Positions 60,355-64,000 of a DNA stretch of 64,000 nt are shown piece after piece. Origin of the DNA: Chiridota heheva (taxonomy: Eukaryota; Echinodermata; Holothuroidea; Apodida; Chiridotidae); NCBI GenBank assembly GCA_020152595.1, contig JAIGNY010001448.1:62001-126000 (forward strand). The letters are read 5' to 3'. The number at the start of each line of letters is the position of its first letter. Positions within the stretch are counted from its first letter, which is position 1. The position numbers were made by a program, and so were the translations under genes. The notes below the pieces were generated by a model that did no database searches, was not told the origin of the DNA, and was given only the letters and a program-made list of their open reading frames with translations.

Positions 60355-60772
60355 ATGTACACTTGTATTACCTGCACACGTGTGTTACCTGCACATGTGT
60401 ATTACCTGCAAACGTGTATTACCTGCACATGTGTATTACCTGCACATGTGTATTACCTGCTTACGTGTATTAACTGCACACGTGTATTACCTGCACACAT
60501 GTATTACCTGCACACATTTATTACCTGCACACGTGCATTACTTGCACACATGCATTACCTGTACACGCGTATTACCTGTACACGCGTATTACCTGCACAC
60601 GCGTATTACCTGCACACGCGTTACCTGCACACGCGTGTCACTTGCACAGGCATGTCACTTGCACATGCGTATTACCTGCACACAAGTATTACCTGCATAC
60701 ATGTATTACTTGCATACATGTATTACTTGCACACATGTATTACCTGCATACATGTATTACCTGCACAATTTT
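60355..60772 (+). repeat. 17-bp minisatellite (ATTACCTGCACACGTGT), ~25 units
   Basis: The unit is 17 bp with one shorter unit near 60620. The palindromic centre varies among CACGTG, CACATG, CACGCG and CATACATG. Plus-strand frames stay open (143 and 165 codons, Tyr-Tyr-Leu-His-Thr-Cys-Ile-Thr-Cys-rich) because the unit lacks stops; they are artefacts. Confidence 0.97.
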
Positions 60773-61230
60773 TTTCTTATGCTTGACCCCATACCTTGCA
60801 TTAATATACATATGGCCAAAAATTCCCCAGTATTTTTTTCATGCAAATGGTTCTTTTTGGAGCTTTTGATGGCATGATGTAGATATTTTTGCAATATGGA
60901 AATATGTTGTTTATTTACACAGTTTGTGAGATTTTGATAACATCATTATACCTATCTCAGGTTAATGATAATTGCAATTTAGTGACGTCAGTTGTTCAAA
61001 GATTTAGATGTGACACGGTGTGTAAATACTAATGCACTCCACTTCTCAAGGAACCCAGGCTACATAGCAAAAACTGAAATGTGTTAAGTACCACTGTGAT
61101 AAAATTGGGTGTTAATTTCCATCTCATCTTTGACAAGATGAAAATCACCTCTGGATTTTCATCTTGCATTTCAATTAACCTGTCTGAGTTAGATGATTGA
61201 CAACTTTTACAACCAATCACTGCATGAATT
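60773..61230. other. Gene-free sequence
   Basis: No gene or repeat was recognised. Confidence 0.45.
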
Positions 61231-61231
61231 T

Positions 61232-61617
61232 GCCTAGCAACAAAATCTGCTTAACTAAGTGGGGCAAACACCCTCTGCGGTACTGGTACAGTACAACTAG
61301 TTACCAGCGCACGCTCATGTAGTCAATGCAATTTACTGTACGAAGCAAATTTCTGCACTGAGTAAAGGCAAAATGGTGAACAAAAATTGCACTTACGGGC
61401 TCGCTGTGAGCTTTGTAAATCTGATTGCTGCTACCCAGAACACTTAGCAATCTGTATTTTGTATATCCCTTTTGCTAAAAGCTTCAAAGATCTGGAAAAG
61501 TGCCATAAATGGGCCAAAGCTTGTGGCAGGCCACATAAACATCTAAATGTCATTGGCAATGCACGATTGCGGATTTGAGTATTGTTTGCCCCCACCTAGT
61601 TATCGTGTTGCTATGGT
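61232..61617 (+). mobile_element. ~386-bp inverted-repeat element carrying a THAP remnant
   Basis: The left end CCTAGCAACAAAATCTGC then AACTAAGTGGGGCAAACA is matched by the minus strand of the right end, CCATAGCAACACGAT then AACTAGGTGGGGGCAAACA. The inverted ends are about 34-38 bp with a 5-bp gap. Between them lie a short leader, an ATG at 61373 and a broken THAP domain that runs almost to the right end. THAP domains are the DNA-binding part of P-element-type transposases and occur in some other cut-and-paste elements. This looks like an internal-deletion derivative. The target duplication is not clear. Confidence 0.65.
61373..61578 (+). pseudogene. Broken THAP zinc-finger domain
   Basis: THAP domains bind DNA through a C2CH zinc site. 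ATG at 61373 opens MVNKNCTY in one frame. The remainder is in another frame: CKSDCCYPEHL, then YIPFAKSFKDLEKCHKWAKA, then CGRPHKHLNV and NARLRI, ending at TGA 61576-61578. The pattern (Cys near the N-terminus, a hydrophobic-Pro-Phe before a basic helix, K-C-x2-W-x2-A-C-G-R-P) fits the THAP families of invertebrate transposons. The last Cys and His of the zinc site and the AVPTIF-type end are missing. One frameshift and a C-terminal deletion make it non-functional. A host first exon is less likely because inverted repeats flank it. Confidence 0.6.
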
Positions 61618-64000
61618 GGGTGTGGCTTATTTCGTAACGCAGAGACATTAATTCATAACAAGATTAACTTCAACATATTGAAACGAAATGTAATTTTCAA
61701 CGTAATATCTGGAAGATGTATATAATATTTGAGTTATATTTATTTGCAGCGGAGTCGATGGAACATTTTTTTGAGAATTTTGTTGTGGTCGTGGAACAAA
61801 GATTACTATTAAGAATTTGTTTAGATTGCATGTAACCTTTTTCAAGAAATTTGAAGTTTGTATATGTTGGGGTGGGGGAGGGTTATCCAAATACTAAATA
61901 AAGTATACTGATTAAATTTGTATTATTAAACACTTATAAACTCACCAGTCAATTGAATTTTACTTCTGTCCATTTGCTGGGAAGGAGGGGGAAGGGAGGG
62001 GGGGGGGAGGAAACTAGCTGTTACTCAATGGGGAAGGGCTGTCAGCTTTTTACTTTGATCTGTATGACACTTTGTGAAAGAAAGGTCTTTTGATACCAAG
62101 GAGAAGGTGTTTGTAAAATTGAGTTTCGTTCAGGAAGAACTTAAAAACAGAGATTATTTCCATAGAACTCCAGTGTGTATATGTCACGTCCTCAGAGTAA
62201 GCTGTCAACTGTTTTCTATGGTGATGATTACCCATGGTTGAGATATGGGTGTATGAAATATGAAATGAAATTAAATTTTAACTGTCTGAAGTTAATGTTA
62301 CCATGAAATTATATTTGGATTAAGGTTTTTATCTATGCAATAATGAGAATATGGTGTCAGGTTAGCAGGGAGAAAACGATATAAGTGCAGCTGGCCACAT
62401 GGGAATAGAAATCTGGACTTACATATGAAAGTGCAGTGGCCTTACAATATTTCGCATTTAATTGAATGTTCTACCTAGCCTCTGAGAAATTTCTTTGATG
62501 TCGTAACCTCATAAAATCATTAGCAGCAGGGAACAGTCCATTAACCCAAGGGGGATATTTGTGGAGATCTCATTTCGGCAATCTTAGAAGAATCCAATTT
62601 GCACAGATGGACAGATATTGTACATTTCTAAAGCTTAAAAACCCAGTTTCAGGCTACTTGTGGAAACTGAAACCCATTTTCTGCCCTCATTTATTTCTAG
62701 TTAGTTTTCCTGACCTCGTTTTGAGCTTTTCCTCTTAGCATCTTTGGGCTGCTATCCTCAAAAGCTGTTCTAATTTCGTGGGGCTTTTTCCCCTCACGCA
62801 CATGCTCATTGGCATCCTTTAGAACTCCACACCTACTCAAAAAGAAACATGATTAGTCGCATTTGCCTTTTGTTGTGCACAAATTCCCTTCGAGCAATTG
62901 ATTTTGGAAGCATAAAAAGAATTGTTAAAAACAAGAAAGAAAAATTATAGCCCAAAATTGAATGACTTGTTTTTAAAGCCTATATATTCTGGCTAATAAC
63001 TATTGATAGCATTTTATCTTTGTTTACATTGAAAGAATCCCTTTAAAAGTTTTCCGTTTCTCATTAATTGCAGTGAATTATACATAATTGCCTTGAATTT
63101 TTAAGCTTGTTTTCTTCTGAGAAATAGGACATTCAGGTTGGCCAGTTATAGCAGATATCAATCAGCATGCGGTTGATTAGAGAGGTAATAGTTTCCAAGA
63201 GATACATTGGCCAAGAAATAGAATGGAACAAAACTAGATAGGAAAAGAGAATTGGGCTGAAACAAATGAAGTGCTGTAAGACCTAATTGGCATTTGTGAT
63301 ATTATCAGTTTCTATATTGGTCTACTTTTTTCTCTTTTATGATTCGAGTTGGTTGTCAGTGTCATCATGTAATTTCTCAAGTGTCTTATTTTCATCATCA
63401 GCAATAGAATTGTTTCCTTTTATATTCTATTTGTAAATGGGTCATATTTTGGAAATTATGTTTGTGTAAAAATTGCAGTTGTGTGAAATGACTAAATGGA
63501 AAATTCAGTGTAGGGGTTCACGAATTAGTTCCACTATATATTTACTAAGAAACTTACTATGTTATAAACAAAATGCAATAGTTATTTATCAAAATCGAGT
63601 GAATATTATCGTTGTGTGTCTTCAAAGCATAATTAAACACTGAATAGAATGCAGTGAAATATATGTTTATCATATATTCTATTAATTATTGGCAAAGGGG
63701 TTGGGGAAGATTGTGCTTCCCAGTATTTGTAGTCAGGGTACAATGTATCCCCCATTAATTCCTCAAACTAAAACCAAGTAAAACACCTTGGACGCATGGA
63801 GCAAACTATGAATGGAGTCAAAATGTCTATATGTTATGACCTAATTTTTGCTAAAGTAAATCTGGATGGGGCTTGATTGTCCCTCATTGCTTAAGATAAG
63901 TTGCCATCCTTTCTAAACTGCAGAGGAGCATCTAAGGCTTCTATGGAGATACAAAGGGCATTGTTAAAAATTGTATAAACTCTTGATAGTATCAACTTCC
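61618..64000. other. Gene-free sequence
   Basis: It holds G-rich patches at 61870-61880 and 61980-62010. Frames at 61648-61890 and 62050-62235 (minus) have no domain. No repeat shared with the rest of the window was recognised. Confidence 0.45.

Noticed and set aside
60355-60877. Plus-strand frames of 143 and 165 codons rich in Tyr, Leu, His and Cys
   Set aside because: They arise from the 17-bp minisatellite; the two overlapping frames encode the same cycled peptide.
61583-61618. RFX X-box half sites (GTTGCTATGG / CCTAGCAAC) as a regulatory pair
   Set aside because: The two halves are better explained as the outer parts of the inverted ends of the THAP mini-element, 370 bp apart.

Overview
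This is an AT-rich, non-coding stretch of an animal nuclear genome. Introns or intergenic DNA are indistinguishable here. The combination of many short inverted-repeat DNA elements, 5'-truncated non-LTR retrotransposons, a tRNA-derived SINE, several minisatellites and long (TA)n tracts is typical of a marine invertebrate. Nothing seen fixes the phylum. No reading frame could be supported as a host gene. Most long open frames are by-products of microsatellites or minisatellites. No bacterial operon, CRISPR array, rRNA or genuine tRNA gene was found, and no LTR or Polinton-like element was recognised.

Layout. 1-9 kb: sparse sequence with one inverted-repeat element (2.1-2.4 kb), a degraded SINE (2.6 kb), one end of 'family C' (4.9 kb), two small tandem repeats (6.0 and 6.6 kb) and a (TA)n tract (8.85 kb). 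9-19 kb: mostly unique, with MITEs at 11.7, 12.5 and 12.8 kb, a LINE-like 3' tail at 13.1 kb and a J element at 18.6 kb. 19.07-20.82 kb: the best preserved locus. A ~470-bp DNA element (family B) carries a nested 162-bp MITE and a 1.23-kb 5'-truncated LINE with RNase H and zinc-knuckle regions, flanked by an 11-bp near-perfect target duplication. 24-33.5 kb: further B and C copies, a cluster of AP-1-like sites, a SINE with A and B boxes, a decayed L1/Tx1-like LINE end and a tandem/inverted B cluster.

37.6-45.3 kb: tandem repeats, including nine exact 65-bp units each with TGAGTCA, then adjacent foldback elements E and D, a C element whose interior is amplified as ~300-bp repeats, another E element and a local ~310-bp duplication. 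46.7-48.6 kb: a ~46-bp minisatellite of about 40 units. 49.5-52.8 kb: a 300-bp tandem duplication, a J element with a nested (TA)n-bearing element, and a third, almost pure (TA)n tract. 55.3-60.8 kb: a 43-bp minisatellite repeating a perfect splice-donor consensus and two different 17-bp minisatellites. 61.2-61.6 kb: a ~390-bp inverted-repeat element that retains a broken THAP DNA-binding domain, apparently an internally deleted derivative of a THAP-transposase element.

No set of genes works together here. What can be reconstructed is the order of insertions and the growth of tandem arrays inside mobile elements. The family letters (A-M) are labels made for this window. All family assignments come from reading the sequence by eye; no database search was possible.
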